Of a DNA stretch of 64,000 bases, positions 6,664 to 16,700 are shown piece after piece (position 1 is the stretch's first letter; each line of letters opens with the position of its first letter). This DNA is from Methanolinea sp. (GTDB lineage Archaea; Halobacteriota; Methanomicrobia; Methanomicrobiales; Methanospirillaceae): positions 112,801 through 176,800 of the forward strand of contig JADFDO010000002.1 in NCBI GenBank assembly GCA_018262855.1, given 5' to 3'. Made by a program: the position numbers and the translations under genes. The notes beneath the pieces are model-generated. The model saw only the letters and a list, made by a program, of their open reading frames with translations, was not told where the DNA came from and ran no database searches.

Positions 6664-8580
6664 GTGGGCATTCAGCATACCGGGTATGATGAGGTGTATA
6701 TCCGGTCGCTCCGGGAACCGGAGATCTTTTGGGGAGACGCGGCAGCACTTGTTTCATGGATACGGCGGTATGATCGGGTCCTCGATACCTCCCGCTTGCC
6801 CTTCACCCGGTGGTTCCCCGGGGGGATACTCAACACCTGTTACAACGCTCTTGACAGGCATGTTGAGCAGGGGAACGGGGACCGCGTTGCCCTGATTTAT
6901 GACAGCCCTGTGACTGAAACGATCAGGAAATATCGCTACTCAGAGCTCCTTCACCTTGTTGCCAGGTGTGCCGGGGGGTTGCAGAGACTCGGGGTAGAGA
7001 AAGGAGACAGGGTTGTCATCTATATGCCCATGATCCCGGAGGCGGTCATCTCCATGCTCGCCTGTGCAAGGATCGGGGCTGTCCATTCTGTGGTGTTCGG
7101 TGGCTTTGCACCCAGGGAGCTCGCTTCACGGATTCGGGACGCCAGGCCAAAAGCCGTGCTCATCGCATCGTGCGGGATAGAAGTGAACCGTGTCATCCCG
7201 TACAAGCCGCTCATCGATGAGGCGATCTCGATTGCCGGGATCCAGGTTGACCACTGCGTGATCGTCCAGCGACCCCAGCACCGGGCAGAACTTACAAAGA
7301 AGAGGGACAGGGAGTGGGGGGGTTTCATGGATACCGCACCGGCTGCGGAATGTGTCCCGCTGCAGGCAACGGATCCCCTGTATATTCTCTATACCTCGGG
7401 GACTACCGGGATCCCGAAAGGGGTTGTGCGGGATTGCGGGGGGCACCTGGTCGCACTTCTCTGGAGCATGAAGAATATCTATGGCATGACACCCGGTGAG
7501 ACCTTCTGGGCGGCATCTGATGTCGGGTGGGTTGTCGGGCACTCCTACATCACCTATGCTCCCCTCGCGTTCGGATGCACGAGTATCCTCTATGAGGGAA
7601 AGTCTGTCGGGACCCCCGATCCCGGGGCGTTCTGGAGGGTCGCTTCGGAGCACCGTGTGAATGTGCTCTTCTGTGCACCCACGGCATTGAGGGCAATAAA
7701 ACGGGAGGATCCGGGCGGGACCTTCATGAAGAAGTATGACCTCTCCATGCTCCGGACCCTCTTCCTGGCCGGAGAACGGTGCGATCCCGATACCCTTGAT
7801 TGGGCAAAGTCGCGGCTCTCGATCCCGGTTATCGATCACTGGTGGCAGACAGAGACCGGATGGGCGATCGGTGCCAACCCGGTGGGGATCTCCATGTTCC
7901 CTGTCAAACCGGGTTCATGCACGAGAGCCATGCCCGGCTACGATATTCACGTGCTGGACGACAAAGGTGCGGAGGTCCCGCCGGGCGTAACAGGGAATAT
8001 CGTGATCCGCCTTCCGCTCCCTCCCGGATGTTTCACGACACTCTGGCAGAAGGACGAAGAGTGTGTCAGGACCTACTACTCTGCATATCCCGGGTACTAC
8101 ATCACCGGGGACGCCGGATATATCGACCGTGATCACTACCTCTGGATCATGGGGAGGACCGATGACATCATCAATACCGCAGGCCACCGGCTCTCCACGG
8201 GAGCCATGGAGGAGGTGCTGGCGTCCCACCCCGACGTAGCGGAGTGTGCGGTCACCGGAGTGGCCGACGAAGTGAAGGGAGAGATCCCGATAGGGTTCGT
8301 GGTCCTGAAGGCAGGCGTGCAGCGGGAGAACGGAGATCTCGTCCGTGAGCTCGTTCAGCTGGTGAGGGAACGGATCGGGCCTATCGCATCGTTCAAGGTG
8401 GTGGTGGTGGTGAGCCGGCTCCCCAAGACACGGTCCGGGAAGATCCTGCGGGGAGTGATGAAGAAGATCGCGGATGGTGATCGGTATTCAGTTCCTCCGA
8501 CGATCGAGGATCCCGCGGTGCTCACTGAAGTTGCAGAGAGCCTCCGGGGGATAGGGTATCCTAAGGCAGTAAACCATTGA
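6664..8580 (+). CDS. Propionyl-CoA synthetase-like acyl-CoA ligase
   Basis: 638 residues of the AMP-forming acetyl/propionyl-CoA synthetase family. YILYTSGTTGIPKG (240-253) is the AMP-binding loop, followed by VVRDCGGH, which is typical of PrpE-type propionyl-CoA synthetases. WWQTETGW starts at 393 and KTRSGKILR near 588 carries the catalytic lysine K593, the usual acetylation target. The N-terminus YDEVYIRSL...FWGDAA also matches PrpE. The best start is a GTG at 6664 directly behind a purine-rich GGAGG; an ATG at 6651 is out of frame. The enzyme would activate acetate, propionate or a similar short acid. It precedes a hydantoinase-like gene but is separated from it by 123 bases. Confidence 0.9.
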   Translation: MGIQHTGYDEVYIRSLREPEIFWGDAAALVSWIRRYDRVLDTSRLPFTRWFPGGILNTCYNALDRHVEQGNGDRVALIYDSPVTETIRKYRYSELLHLVARCAGGLQRLGVEKGDRVVIYMPMIPEAVISMLACARIGAVHSVVFGGFAPRELASRIRDARPKAVLIASCGIEVNRVIPYKPLIDEAISIAGIQVDHCVIVQRPQHRAELTKKRDREWGGFMDTAPAAECVPLQATDPLYILYTSGTTGIPKGVVRDCGGHLVALLWSMKNIYGMTPGETFWAASDVGWVVGHSYITYAPLAFGCTSILYEGKSVGTPDPGAFWRVASEHRVNVLFCAPTALRAIKREDPGGTFMKKYDLSMLRTLFLAGERCDPDTLDWAKSRLSIPVIDHWWQTETGWAIGANPVGISMFPVKPGSCTRAMPGYDIHVLDDKGAEVPPGVTGNIVIRLPLPPGCFTTLWQKDEECVRTYYSAYPGYYITGDAGYIDRDHYLWIMGRTDDIINTAGHRLSTGAMEEVLASHPDVAECAVTGVADEVKGEIPIGFVVLKAGVQRENGDLVRELVQLVRERIGPIASFKVVVVVSRLPKTRSGKILRGVMKKIADGDRYSVPPTIEDPAVLTEVAESLRGIGYPKAVNH

Positions 8581-8703
8581 GTATAATCCCGGGGAAGTGA
8601 TATCTGCGAGTGTTGCCTGGCTGGGATACCACAGTGCCACGATGCTACCGGAGGATTTTTTTCATACCCTGACGGAACACCTGTTCACGGGGGCTACGCG
8701 GGA

Positions 8704-10149
8704 ATGCTCATAGGAATGGATGTAGGCGGCACGAATACCGACATTGCGATGGTGGGGGAGGAGGTCGCCTCTGAGAAGATCTCCAATGCCAGGGGAATGC
8801 GGGAAGCACTTCGCACGATCCGGGCTCCCGGGAGGCTTGCTGTCAGTACCTCGACACCCCTCAACAGGGTGCTCGCCGGGCAACCCGTTGCAGTCCAGAC
8901 CATCCTTGTACCCGGGCCGGGCCTGTTCTGGCCGGGTGGAGTGAAGGGGGCTGTCAATCACTGCGGGGATCTCGTGGAGTGTATCGATCCAGGCGAGATT
9001 GCCGGGATATTATCCCGGGAGCACGGCGATGCGCTTGCAATCGCAGGCAAATTCTCTGTCCGGAACCCTGCACTTGAGAAGGAGGTTGCAGCCCTCGCAC
9101 TGGAGTATTATGCAGAGGACAGGATCGCACAGAGCTACCACCTTGCTGAACTCGGCTACCCGGGAAGGATCGCCACAACCCGGCTCAATGCCTCGATGAA
9201 AGAGACCGTCACTCATCTTGCAGGTGAGATCGCCGCAGGGCGGGGTGATTTTCTCTTCTTCAAGGGGGATGGTGGCCTGATCCCACCGGATTATGCAGTC
9301 AACAACCCCTCGGTCCTTGCCCATTCCAGTGCAGCTGCGGTTGCGCTCGGGGCATATTATCTCACGGGTATTACAGACTGCACAGTGGTTGATATCGGTG
9401 GAACCACGACTGACCTCGTCCCGCTCGAGAGAGGGATTCCCATGATGGATTTCCTCACCTTCCACGGGGAGAGGACCGTGACCCGGGCGGTCGTTGCGGA
9501 GTCACTCCCCTTTGGGGGAGATTCCCTTGTCGAAGAGGGCCTTATCCCGCGAAGGCTCGGGGACGCCCTCGCATTCGGAGGAAGCCACCCGACACTCACG
9601 GATGCCCTGAACGTGGCCGGGGAAGAGATAGGGGATGCAGACGCTTCAAGGAGGCTTTCCAGGGAGGATGCAGTCCGTGCCGTTGCGGACTATCTCGATC
9701 GGGTATCCAGCGCCGTTTCATCGCTGAATGCCCGGCACCTTGTGGGTGCAGGGTACCTCGCACCATTCCTGGTCCCAGAGATCGCCAGGCGTTCCGGGGC
9801 CCGGTATACGATACCCCCACACTGGGACTGCGCAAATGCCGTGGGGGTTGCAGTCTCGAGGGTGAGTCTCACCCTGCATGCCAGGTTTGATTCTGGCCGT
9901 GGATGGGTTGACTTGAATGGCGAGCACCGGCCACTCCATACAATGGGGGATGATGACGCGATCCTGGAGATGTGCAGGGAAGAAGTGAGGAGAAGGGCGA
10001 TTGCAGCAGGTGCCCATCCAGGTGATGTGAAAGATGTCGAAGTCCTCCATTTCAATTCCTTTGACGTCGTCCGCAGTGCATACAGGAGCGCCCGTATCGC
10101 GGACGTGGTGGTCCAGGTCGCACCCGGGATCAGCGTGGAGGCACGATGA
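8704..10149 (+). CDS. Hydantoinase/oxoprolinase family protein (HyuA-like)
   Basis: 481 residues with the ASKHA-fold signatures of the hydantoinase A/oxoprolinase family: MDVGGTNTDIAMV at the N-terminus and VVDIGGTTTDLVPL near residue 230, both phosphate-binding loops. Family members hydrolyse hydantoins or 5-oxoproline with ATP, usually with a HyuB partner; no hyuB is in the window. Archaeal methanogen members of this length are of unknown substrate. Its last codons overlap the next gene (ATGA at 10146-10149), so it is co-translated with the deacetylase-like enzyme. Confidence 0.8.
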   Translation: MLIGMDVGGTNTDIAMVGEEVASEKISNARGMREALRTIRAPGRLAVSTSTPLNRVLAGQPVAVQTILVPGPGLFWPGGVKGAVNHCGDLVECIDPGEIAGILSREHGDALAIAGKFSVRNPALEKEVAALALEYYAEDRIAQSYHLAELGYPGRIATTRLNASMKETVTHLAGEIAAGRGDFLFFKGDGGLIPPDYAVNNPSVLAHSSAAAVALGAYYLTGITDCTVVDIGGTTTDLVPLERGIPMMDFLTFHGERTVTRAVVAESLPFGGDSLVEEGLIPRRLGDALAFGGSHPTLTDALNVAGEEIGDADASRRLSREDAVRAVADYLDRVSSAVSSLNARHLVGAGYLAPFLVPEIARRSGARYTIPPHWDCANAVGVAVSRVSLTLHARFDSGRGWVDLNGEHRPLHTMGDDDAILEMCREEVRRRAIAAGAHPGDVKDVEVLHFNSFDVVRSAYRSARIADVVVQVAPGISVEAR

Positions 10150-11225
10150 CCACCGCGCTCATCTTCCATCCCGGGTATCTCCTTCACGAGCAGTCCCGCG
10201 ACCACCCCGAGCGAAAGGAACGGCTCTCCTATACCATGGACCAGATCAGGGAGGAGGGCTTGATGCAGCACCCGGCGGTGAAGGTGATTGCCCCGAAGGA
10301 GGCGACGATTGAGGAAGTATCCCGGGTCCACATTCCCGAATACCTGGCATTCCTCGAGCATTCAAGCAAAAAGGGAGGCTTCATTGATTTCGATACGAAT
10401 GTCCCCGTCGGTCTCTTCCCGCATGCGCTGCTTGCAGCGGGAGGGGCGATCAGGGCTGCTGATGCCGTTCTTGACGGCGAGGTGGAGAACGCATTTGCCC
10501 TCATCCGCCCCCCGGGACATCATGCCCGCCAAGGGACCGGTGCTGGATTCTGCTACCTGAACAACATGGCGATCATGGTGAGGCATGTCCAGGGGAGAGG
10601 TATCAGGAGGGTGATGATCCTCGACTGGGATGCCCACCACGGCGATGGGACCCAGATGATCTTTTACGAGGACCCTTCAGTCCTGTTCACGTCAATCCAC
10701 CAGATGCCGTTTTACCCCGGTTCTGGCAGCGTCGATGAGACAGGGTCCGGAAGAGGAGCAGGGTTTACTGCGAACATGCCAGTCCCGGCGGGAACCGGTG
10801 ACGAGAGTTACCGGTATCTCTTCGAGACGGTCATTGAACCTCTCGCCCGCGAGTTCTCTCCGGAATTGATTGCAGTATCGGCGGGACAGGATAACCACTA
10901 CACCGATCCTCTGACAGGGCTTGCGCTCACCGCAAGGGGGTATGCAGGACTGATGAAACACGCAGTAGCGCTGGCGCGGGAACTCTGTGGAGGCCGGCTG
11001 GTCGCAATCCTCGAAGGCGGATATAGCGTGGAAGGGGGGCTTCCCTATACCAACCTCGGTATCATTGCCGCCATGGCGGACCTTGATCTCCAGTCCATCA
11101 GGGAACCAGCAATTTACGGGGAATGGCTGGCAAGGGCTGCCGATCCTTCGGCTCACGCAAGGGTGATAGAGAACGCGGCCTCGCTCCGGACGCATCTTGC
11201 ACCGTTCTGGGCCTGTTTCCGTTGA
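10146..11225 (+). CDS. Histone deacetylase / acetylpolyamine amidohydrolase family protein
   Basis: 359 residues of the arginase/deacetylase superfamily. RPPGHHARQGTGAGFCYLNN contains the catalytic His pair, and LDWDAHHGDGTQ the zinc-binding Asp and His; the glycine-rich EGGYSVEGG lies near the end. The family removes acetyl groups from lysines or polyamines using a zinc-bound water. The neighbouring agmatine-to-putrescine enzyme makes a role on acetylated polyamines attractive, but action on chromatin proteins such as Alba is an alternative. It is joined to the hyuA-like gene by a four-base overlap and followed after 67 bases by the fused aguBA gene, which has its own AGGAGG site. Confidence 0.85.
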   Translation: MTTALIFHPGYLLHEQSRDHPERKERLSYTMDQIREEGLMQHPAVKVIAPKEATIEEVSRVHIPEYLAFLEHSSKKGGFIDFDTNVPVGLFPHALLAAGGAIRAADAVLDGEVENAFALIRPPGHHARQGTGAGFCYLNNMAIMVRHVQGRGIRRVMILDWDAHHGDGTQMIFYEDPSVLFTSIHQMPFYPGSGSVDETGSGRGAGFTANMPVPAGTGDESYRYLFETVIEPLAREFSPELIAVSAGQDNHYTDPLTGLALTARGYAGLMKHAVALARELCGGRLVAILEGGYSVEGGLPYTNLGIIAAMADLDLQSIREPAIYGEWLARAADPSAHARVIENAASLRTHLAPFWACFR

Positions 11226-11292
11226 ATAACAGGGTCCGAATTTCCCGGACCCGTGTCTCACGGAGAATAAATAATGTAGGAGGAGGGTTTAC

Positions 11293-13197
11293 ATGACTGC
11301 GAACATGGCATCGGAAAAGATCCGTATCGGGCTTATCCAGGCACCCTCAGGAGAGAATATCGGGGAGAATCTCGACCTCGCACTCAGGATGGTAGCGGAT
11401 GCCCTCTCCCGGGGTGCAAAGATAGTGTGCCTCCAGGAACTTTTTTATGCACCTTACTTCCCCATATCCAGGGGAGCCGATGCCGCCCGGTATGCGGAGA
11501 CTATCCCGGGGGAAACGACGAGGGCTCTTTCGGATCTCGCCCGTGAACACCATGCAGTGATCATCGTTCCAGTCTTCGAAAAGGGGGCCGATGGCAGGTA
11601 TTACAACGCTGCAGTGATCATAAGGCCCGATGGGACACACGGGAGGGTTTACAGGAAGGTGCACATCCCGGAGGATCCCCACTTTTACGAGAAGGAGTAT
11701 TTCTCGGAAGGGTCAGGATACGTGGTTGAGGACACCCCGTATGGAAGGATTGCGGTGCTCATCTGCTACGACCAGTGGTTCCCTGAAGCGGCGAGAGTTG
11801 TCACCCTTATGGGTGCCGGGATCATCTTCTACCCTACTGCGATTGGATACATCCGGGATATCGATGATCCATGCGAAGGTGACTGGAAGGAGGCCTGGCA
11901 GACGGTCCAGAGAGGCCATGCCATTGCAAACGGTATTCACATTGCCGCGGTCAACAGGGTCGGAGTTGAAGGGGATCTCCGGTTCTTCGGGGGATCGTTC
12001 CTCTGCGACGCCTTCGGGAACATCCTTGCCCAGGGAGGCGACGGCGCCGAGGTCGTGATCGGGGAGGTCGATCTCTCGATGAACGACCTTGTCAGGGAAG
12101 GATGGGGATTCCTGCGGAACCGCCGCCCTGAGACCTACCTGCCGATTGTCAAGGTTCCGGATTCTCTCTCCCGTTCTCCCCCAAAGGCTGCCGGCTACCG
12201 GATGCCGGCTGAGTGGGAACCTCACCAGGGGATCTGGCTCTCGTGGCCGCATGACAACGGGACCTTCTTCGATCTCCCCGGGGTTGAAGAGACATACGCG
12301 GAGATGATCCGGGCCCTCCAGGGAAGAGAACGGGTTTTTTTACTCGTGCGCGATCAGGAGATGCATGCCAGGGTCCGGGAAATGCTTGGCAGGTGCGGGA
12401 TCGATCCCCGGCAGGTTCGGTTCCTTCTCCATGAGTACGCTGATGTCTGGTTCAGGGATTATGGCCCCACGTTCCTCGTCCACGAGAGAGATCCTGCACT
12501 CGCCATGGTCGACTGGAAATTCAATGCATGGGGAGGAAAGTATCCCGAGCTCGAGGCTGACGATGCGATCCCGACAATGCTCGGCAGTGTCCTGAACTGC
12601 ACGCCCTATACACCGGGGATGGTGCTGGAAGGGGGCGCGATCGATGTCGACGGGTGCGGGAGCCTGCTCACAACGGAGCAGTGCCTTCTCCACCCCAACA
12701 GGAACCCGGCAATGGGAACGCAGGATATCGAGAGGACGCTCTGCGATTTCCTGGGGGTCTCGCGCTGTATCTGGCTGAAGGGGGGGATTGCGGGTGATGA
12801 TACTGACGGTCATATCGATGATGTTGCGAGGTTTGTCAATCCCCGGACTGTCGTGTGCGCCCTTGAAGAGGATCGTGGGGTTGAACATTATGAGATCCTC
12901 CGGGAGAATTTCAGGATCCTGCAGGCAACACCCTCGTATGACGGTTCACCCCTCAATATTGTCCCCCTCCCGCTGCCTGCAGCGAGGGATGAACCGGTTC
13001 CTGCAAGTTATACCAACTTCTACATAGGGAACGGGCTGGTCCTGGTCCCCACCTTCAATGATCCCGCAGACAGGAAAGCGCTCCGGATCCTGCAGACACT
13101 CTTTGCCGAACGCAGCGTGATCGGGATCGACTGCTGCGAGATGATCAGGGGAATGGGGGCTCTCCATTGCGTGAGCCAGCAGTATCCATCACCGTGA
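11293..13197 (+). CDS. Fused N-carbamoylputrescine amidase - agmatine deiminase (AguB-AguA)
   Basis: One 634-residue reading frame joins two enzymes. Residues 1 to about 292 are a nitrilase-fold N-carbamoylputrescine amidohydrolase with the triad Glu49 (CLQELFYAPYF), Lys122 (YRKVHIPEDP) and Cys158 (VLICYDQWFPEAAR). Residues from about 304 (MPAEWEPHQGIWLSWPH) to the end are an agmatine deiminase with WFRDYGPTF, VLEGGAIDVDG, DGHIDDVARF and the catalytic Cys626 in GALHCVSQQ. The product should convert agmatine to N-carbamoylputrescine (AguA half) and on to putrescine, CO2 and ammonia (AguB half). The halves are in reverse order to the reaction sequence. No frameshift or stop interrupts the roughly 10-residue linker. 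GTAGGAGGAGGG before the ATG is a strong ribosome site. The pair is normally encoded by separate adjacent genes. Confidence 0.93.
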   Translation: MTANMASEKIRIGLIQAPSGENIGENLDLALRMVADALSRGAKIVCLQELFYAPYFPISRGADAARYAETIPGETTRALSDLAREHHAVIIVPVFEKGADGRYYNAAVIIRPDGTHGRVYRKVHIPEDPHFYEKEYFSEGSGYVVEDTPYGRIAVLICYDQWFPEAARVVTLMGAGIIFYPTAIGYIRDIDDPCEGDWKEAWQTVQRGHAIANGIHIAAVNRVGVEGDLRFFGGSFLCDAFGNILAQGGDGAEVVIGEVDLSMNDLVREGWGFLRNRRPETYLPIVKVPDSLSRSPPKAAGYRMPAEWEPHQGIWLSWPHDNGTFFDLPGVEETYAEMIRALQGRERVFLLVRDQEMHARVREMLGRCGIDPRQVRFLLHEYADVWFRDYGPTFLVHERDPALAMVDWKFNAWGGKYPELEADDAIPTMLGSVLNCTPYTPGMVLEGGAIDVDGCGSLLTTEQCLLHPNRNPAMGTQDIERTLCDFLGVSRCIWLKGGIAGDDTDGHIDDVARFVNPRTVVCALEEDRGVEHYEILRENFRILQATPSYDGSPLNIVPLPLPAARDEPVPASYTNFYIGNGLVLVPTFNDPADRKALRILQTLFAERSVIGIDCCEMIRGMGALHCVSQQYPSP

Positions 13198-13226
13198 GAA
13201 ATGTGGGATGCCAGGATAATCGGACC

Positions 13227-13235
13227 TTTTTTTTT
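13227..13235 (+). terminator. Poly-T terminator after the aguBA fusion
   Basis: Nine consecutive T on the plus strand, 30 bases after the stop codon of the fused gene, fit the U-rich terminators of archaea. It abuts the convergent minus-strand gene that follows. Confidence 0.45.
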
Positions 13236-13660
13236 CAGCAGTCCTTGTCACCTGACGGAAACGAGAGATGAAGGTGGACCAGGACCCAGGCATGGCCGGT
13301 CCCCTTCAGCACCGCGGAGAACCTTCCCTTGGCCTGAATCTTAAGATCGGTGTCGTAAAAAGAACAGGTTCCCCTGATCCAGCTGATCGTCCCGATGGCG
13401 TCCACGCAGATATCCGAGAGACTCACTTCCGTCATGCGGCCCGCCCTCCTCTCCAGGAATTCGCGGAATTCCACGATATCGTTGAATTGATCTCCCGGCC
13501 AGAAGCCGAAACCGGAACACTCCCTGCCTGCATGGGAGAGGAGACCGGCAATATCGCCAATATTCCAGAGCCTCACCATGAGGTCGAGTGAATCAAGCAC
13601 CTGCAAGCTCGTCTGCCGACTCGGGTTCATGGAATCATGGTAGGAGATGAATCCATACAA
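13235..13660 (-). CDS. SnoaL-like (NTF2-fold) protein
   Basis: The frame encodes up to 141 residues; a start at the second Met (MNPSRQTSLQVL, position 13630) is equally likely and gives 131. LDSLDLMVRLWNIGDIAGLLSHA, then GDQFNDIVEFREFLERR and GHAWVLVHLHLSFP at the end are typical of stand-alone NTF2-fold proteins of the SnoaL_3/DUF4440 type, which are used as small-molecule pockets or enzymes. The function is unknown. It is convergent with the aguBA fusion and lies downstream of the sensor kinase on the same strand. Confidence 0.65.
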   Translation of the reverse strand: MYGFISYHDSMNPSRQTSLQVLDSLDLMVRLWNIGDIAGLLSHAGRECSGFGFWPGDQFNDIVEFREFLERRAGRMTEVSLSDICVDAIGTISWIRGTCSFYDTDLKIQAKGRFSAVLKGTGHAWVLVHLHLSFPSGDKDC

Positions 13661-13723
13661 TGGTATCGGAGCATCCCTGCCTGATCACCGAACAATCCGG
13701 AAATGAGATTCCTGGGTTCCGGT

Positions 13724-16700
13724 TCAGGGTCTCTCTTTTGAGGGAGGATTCTCCTGGAACGTGAAGAAGACGGTGGTTCCCTTATCGATTTCCGACTCAA
13801 CCCAGATAGAACCACGGTATCTCTGGATGATCCTCTGGACGATGGTAAGTCCAATCCCGGCGCCTTCATATTCCTGGGCAGGGTGGAGTCTCTGGAACAC
13901 CCCGAATATCTTGTCGCGGTACTGCATGTCAAAGCCAATGCCGTTATCCCTGACATAATAGATGGTCCTTCCGTCTTTTTCCATGTTGCCGACCTCGATC
14001 ACTGCCAGGTCGCGTTTCCTGGTGAACTTCAGGGCATTTGAGAGGAGGTTTGAGAATACCTGCCTGACGAGTGCGGGATCTCCTGTGAAGGGAGGGAGAT
14101 CCTTCACATTGAATTTGACGTTCCGGCCTTCTGCAAGAGGATGGAGTTCTTCTATTATCTCCTTGACAAGAGGAGAGGGATATACAGTCTGGTTGACGAG
14201 CGGCTGCCTGGACATCCGGGAGAAATTGAGAATTGCATCGATCAGCTGCCCCATCTGGTAGATATTGTACCGGATACGTTCCAGGTACCTGGCACCCTCT
14301 TCAGAGAGCTCGTGAGAGTGCTGCGAGATGAGCATATAGGAGAATCCATCGATTGCCCGGAGAGGGGCTCTCAAATCGTGGGATACTGAATAGGAAAATG
14401 CCTCCAGTTCCTTGTTTGCGTCCTCGAGATCCCGGGTCCGGTCAGCAACTTTTTGTTCAAGCATCTCGTTCAGCTTCTGGAGTTCCTCTTCCATCTCCTT
14501 TAACCTGGTGATGTCGTTTCCTATCGAGAGCACCTCGATCACTTCGCTCCCGGCAGCACTGATAACCTTGTTCGTCCATGAGATCCAGACCCGTCTCCCG
14601 TCGTGTGTCATGTTCTCGTTCAAGTTTACCTTGTAAAGTTCAGGGTGGACCGGGATATCCAGGATCATCTCTCGCAGGTTCCTATTGTTGCTGTCAATCT
14701 CGGGGACGATCGATCCGATGACATTTTCTCCAAAAAGTTCTTCCTTTGAGAACCCGAAGAACGAGAGCGCATAGGGATTTGCAAAGGTGATGGTGCCGTC
14801 CGAGTTGAACCGGAGGATAATACTGTTCGCGTTCTCTACCAGGGTCCGGAACTTCTCTTCGCTCTCTTCGAGCGCGGCAATAATCCGCATGCGTTCGATC
14901 TCCGCCGATGCTTTCACCGCGATGATCGTGATAATATTCTGCAGGGATGGGAGAGGATGGATGGGATTCCTGAAGAGTGCGCACAGGATTCCTATGACCT
15001 GGCCTTCTGCATTCCGCAGCGGTGTGCCGAGATACCCCTTGATATTGAGTTCGACGAGGTCCCTGCTTCCGGGGAAAAGTGTCACCACTTCATCCTGGTA
15101 TAGGCAGTATCCTTTATCGACGGCGTTCTCGCAGGGTGTTCCTTTCAGGGAGTAGCGGTATTCAGGAATCTCCTTCCCGTCAAGATACATCGAAAGGACC
15201 CTGACATCTTCCATCCCGGGAAGGATATCTCCCACCATGACACAGTCCGCTCCAAGCCATGAACTGATTGTTGCAGTAATGTTCCTCAAAGAATCAAGGC
15301 CAGTGGTCCCGACCATGCTCTTCAGCATGGCCTGGAATGCGGCATCGGAATTTTTCCTGTCAGTGATGTCACGCCCCACAGACTGGTATTCGACAAGGGA
15401 ACCTCCGGCATCGAAGAGAGCCCGGTCATTCCACTGTTGCCAGCGCACATCGCCACCCGGGAGTATTATCCTGTGCTCGATGGTCGCTTCAGGGTGTTGC
15501 GGGGAGAATGCCTTGAAATACGCATCGAGGGGCGCGCGATCTTCAGGATGAATTTTCGGCCTGAACCGTGTTCCGATGATCTGGTTGCAGGGAATTCCAA
15601 AATATCTGCAGTATGCATCATTTGTAAACACATGCGTCCCATCAGGGAGGAATCGTGCGATCATCTCGTTCTGCGTCTCGACGACAGAGCGGTACCGCTC
15701 CTCGCTCTTTTTTAGGGCATCCTGGCTCTCCTGCAACTGGAGGATAGTCCCCTTGAGGGTCTGGACCATGGCATTGATACTTGTTTCGATGTTCTCGAAC
15801 TCAACAGCAGTTGGAGGAGAGATCCGATGGGAAAGATCTCCCTGGGAGATACGATCGACATCGGCAACGATTCCCTGGATAGGCCTTGAGAACCTCCGGG
15901 CAAGGACAAACGCGAGGAATCCGCCCCCGATAAGTACAATCCCGGCGACCAGCAGGTGATAGAGAACAAGGTATCCGAGGTCGCTCTCTATCTTGGCTTT
16001 ATTGTAGACGATCTCCACAATCAGGCTCATATCGGCGGCATATCGGGGATCCAGCATGTCCACAAAGAGCCATTTCCGTAATCTTTTCCCTTCAGGATCC
16101 GGGAATTCGAGACTTGTCCGCTCTTTCAGGATACGATCGAGGATCTCAGACTGCGTGGCGGAGGGCAGGTAGCTGGAATTGCCAACCACGCGTTTTTGTT
16201 TCTGCCATATGCGGATCTCCTCGATATAGGGATTGAACTTCTGGGCCTCCTCGCGGATATCCCCGTACCGAAGCCCTCTCCGTTCTGCAGCGATCCGGTC
16301 CGATGCAAGCCCCAGTTCGATCACGTAGCGATGATCGTGGGTCGGCATGTATGCGAATTTTGTGAGAGCCCCGCTCACCCACTCCGTGACAATACGGTCG
16401 GGGTAAAAACCAGGGGTGTACCAGATCCTCTGCAGGTACTGGTAAAAATCGGGGTAAATGACGGTGAAATCAAGGCCGATATCGGGTGAAGATGTAGAAT
16501 ACTCGATGACCCCTGACTGGTTGATGAAATAGATAGACATTCCGGTTCTCTCTTTGAGTGCCACGAGATCCATCTTTGCCGGATTACCGCCGGAGAGGTT
16601 ATACTCCTCCATCACGACCGAGAATCCTTCCAGCATCCGGTCATTGTAGGTGTTATCGTACATCTTCAGGCCGGTATCGACTCTGTTAAAAGAAGAAGAG

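Noticed and set aside
7126..7839. 237-codon frame on the minus strand
   Set aside because: Antisense to the acyl-CoA synthetase; composition (Pro, Arg, His rich) is that of a shadow frame.
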